In this document: one piece after another, positions 63,337-64,000 of the stretch
How the letters are laid out: each line of letters starts with the position of its first letter
Position numbering within the stretch: the stretch's first letter is position 1
Assembly (NCBI RefSeq): GCF_032268605.1
Contig: NZ_CP130318.1
Coordinates: 1,832,001 to 1,896,000 of the forward strand
Reading direction: 5' to 3'
Length of the DNA: 64,000 nt
Source of the DNA: Paenibacillus aurantius
GTDB taxonomy: Bacteria > Bacillota > Bacilli > Paenibacillales > NBRC-103111
The notes under the pieces: generated by a model
What the model was told of the DNA's origin: nothing
Databases searched by the model: none
What the model saw: the letters and a program-made list of their open reading frames with translations, nothing else
Position numbers and translations under genes: made by a program

Positions 63337-63701
63337 AAGTCCGTTTCTCTCCTTTTTTTGTTCATATAATCGACTAGCAGTCCGGAAACGGACATGACGA
63401 GTATGGTACTCAGGATAATCACGAGGGTGATCCGGAGGCCCTCGGCGGCGATCAGGTCCCCGTATTGCATGACTCCGACAGCGGCCGGAACGAAAAAAAT
63501 GAGCATCTCGGCGAGCAGGAAGGACGCGCCGCCTTCCACCCATTCTAGCCGGATTAGGCGGCATTGGAGGCTCAAGAATAACAAAAGCAACCCGATGATG
63601 CTGCCCGGAATGTTGACGCGGAACAGCTCCGCCAAGAGGTGACCGGCGAGTACGAACAAAGTGATCAAGCTGATCTGACAGGCGAGCTTCACGGCTTTCA
63701 T
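63333..63701 (-). CDS. LrgA/CidA-type holin-like membrane protein
   Basis: Small holin-like membrane protein, 122 aa, four hydrophobic segments. Family landmarks are VNIPGSIIGLLLLF and SFLLAEMLIFFVPAAVGVMQY. It is partner of the LrgB-type gene with a 4-bp overlap. AAAGGGGGG lies before the minus-strand ATG at 63701. An inverted repeat bracketing a TATAAT upstream (63747-63768) may be its operator. Confidence 0.93.
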   Translation of the reverse strand: MKAVKLACQISLITLFVLAGHLLAELFRVNIPGSIIGLLLLFLSLQCRLIRLEWVEGGASFLLAEMLIFFVPAAVGVMQYGDLIAAEGLRITLVIILSTILVMSVSGLLVDYMNKKRRETDL

Positions 63702-63746
63702 AATCGGATATAGCCCCCCTTTCTTGATCCCTTAATCTGCCTTTGA

Positions 63747-63768
63747 ACTAAATTATAAAGCATTTAGT
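63747..63768 (-). promoter_or_regulatory. Operator-like repeat around the LrgA-type -10 box
   Basis: ACTAAAT (63747-63753) and ATTTAGT (63762-63768) are perfect inverted arms. The minus-strand TATAAT at 63757-63752 lies between and partly within them. A protein bound here would block transcription of the pair. Confidence 0.45.
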
Positions 63769-64000
63769 GTCAAGTTGGAGTGAGGTATTCCTATACAAAA
63801 TGGATCGAAACAGCTAAAACCTTATTTAATGTTAGGTATTATTACATATTTAATCGAATAATCGACTGAATCGCCTTAGTTAATCTATTCTGACTGGGTA
63901 TTTTGTGTTATGGTTGTGTCAGTATAGCTGCTTGGCTGGTATCGCAAAGGAAAGGGGACCGGAGCTTATCCTGAGTGAGATTCAGCTGCCCGGCGGCGGG
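63769..64000. other. Right-edge intergenic stretch without a recognisable gene
   Basis: The region is AT-rich to about 63900, then contains AAAGGAAAGGGGACCGGAGC, which could be a ribosome site for a gene starting near or beyond the window edge. No start codon or protein motif is clear. Confidence 0.3.

Noticed and set aside
63752-63774. TTGACA and TATAAT together upstream of the LrgA-type gene
   Set aside because: They are only 10 bp apart, too close for a sigma-A promoter. Only the TATAAT is kept as a candidate.

Overview
The window looks like a chromosomal stretch of a spore-forming Paenibacillus-type Firmicute. This rests on lipoprotein-dependent sugar importers of the LplB/YtcP type, YesM/YesN-type two-component pairs, very large secreted GH43 enzymes with CBM6-like modules, strong AGGAGG-type ribosome sites, a PaiA homologue and two decayed sigma-K genes. 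I saw no rRNA, tRNA, CRISPR array or complete insertion sequence.

Region 1 (2-9427): a carbohydrate-uptake operon cut by the left edge. It holds two importer permeases, a binding lipoprotein, an (alpha/alpha)6-barrel glycosidase, a GH36 alpha-galactosidase-like enzyme and a DUF4091 protein whose C-terminus is disrupted. Two terminator-like hairpins lie inside it. Region 2 (9494-13515): a sigma-K relic, an unrecognised minus-strand fragment, a PAS-domain sensor kinase with its NarL-family regulator, and the tail of a decayed ABC exporter. Region 3 (13534-16158): a protein with two DJ-1/PfpI-like domains probably held outside the membrane, a small membrane protein, and a DUF2294 gene with a clear promoter and palindromic operator.

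Region 4 (16196-24908): an SsuABC/TauABC-type importer with an isochorismatase-family hydrolase and an MFS exporter, then a Bcr/CflA-type exporter, and a divergent AraC regulator/Gfo-Idh-MocA dehydrogenase pair. A second sigma-K relic follows (25003-25302).

Region 5 (25476-42514): an arabinose-polymer utilisation locus. Sensor and regulator are followed by binding protein, two permeases, GH51, GH43, GH2 and a second GH43 with three CBM6-like modules. The GH43 enzymes carry export signals while GH51 and GH2 do not. This suggests trimming outside, import of oligomers and completion in the cytoplasm. A sulfatase (42643-44178, minus) converges on the locus and faces an AraC-regulator relic.

Region 6 (44561-61191): a second plant-polymer locus with two giant GH43 enzymes, importer permeases, a binding protein, a GH88/GH105 hydrolase and a YesM/YesN-type pair. 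A 74-bp element is repeated upstream of both the GH43 genes and the importer genes. None of the three sugar importers has its own ATPase gene here. They presumably share an MsmX-like ATPase encoded elsewhere.

Region 7 (61331-64000): a MarR regulator with a palindromic site, paiA, a gene fragment, an LrgA/LrgB-type pair on the minus strand, and a right edge without a recognisable gene.

A recurring theme is decay at module borders: two sigma-K relics, an ABC-exporter tail, an AraC N-terminus, an SLH fragment and several orphan tails all sit between functional blocks.
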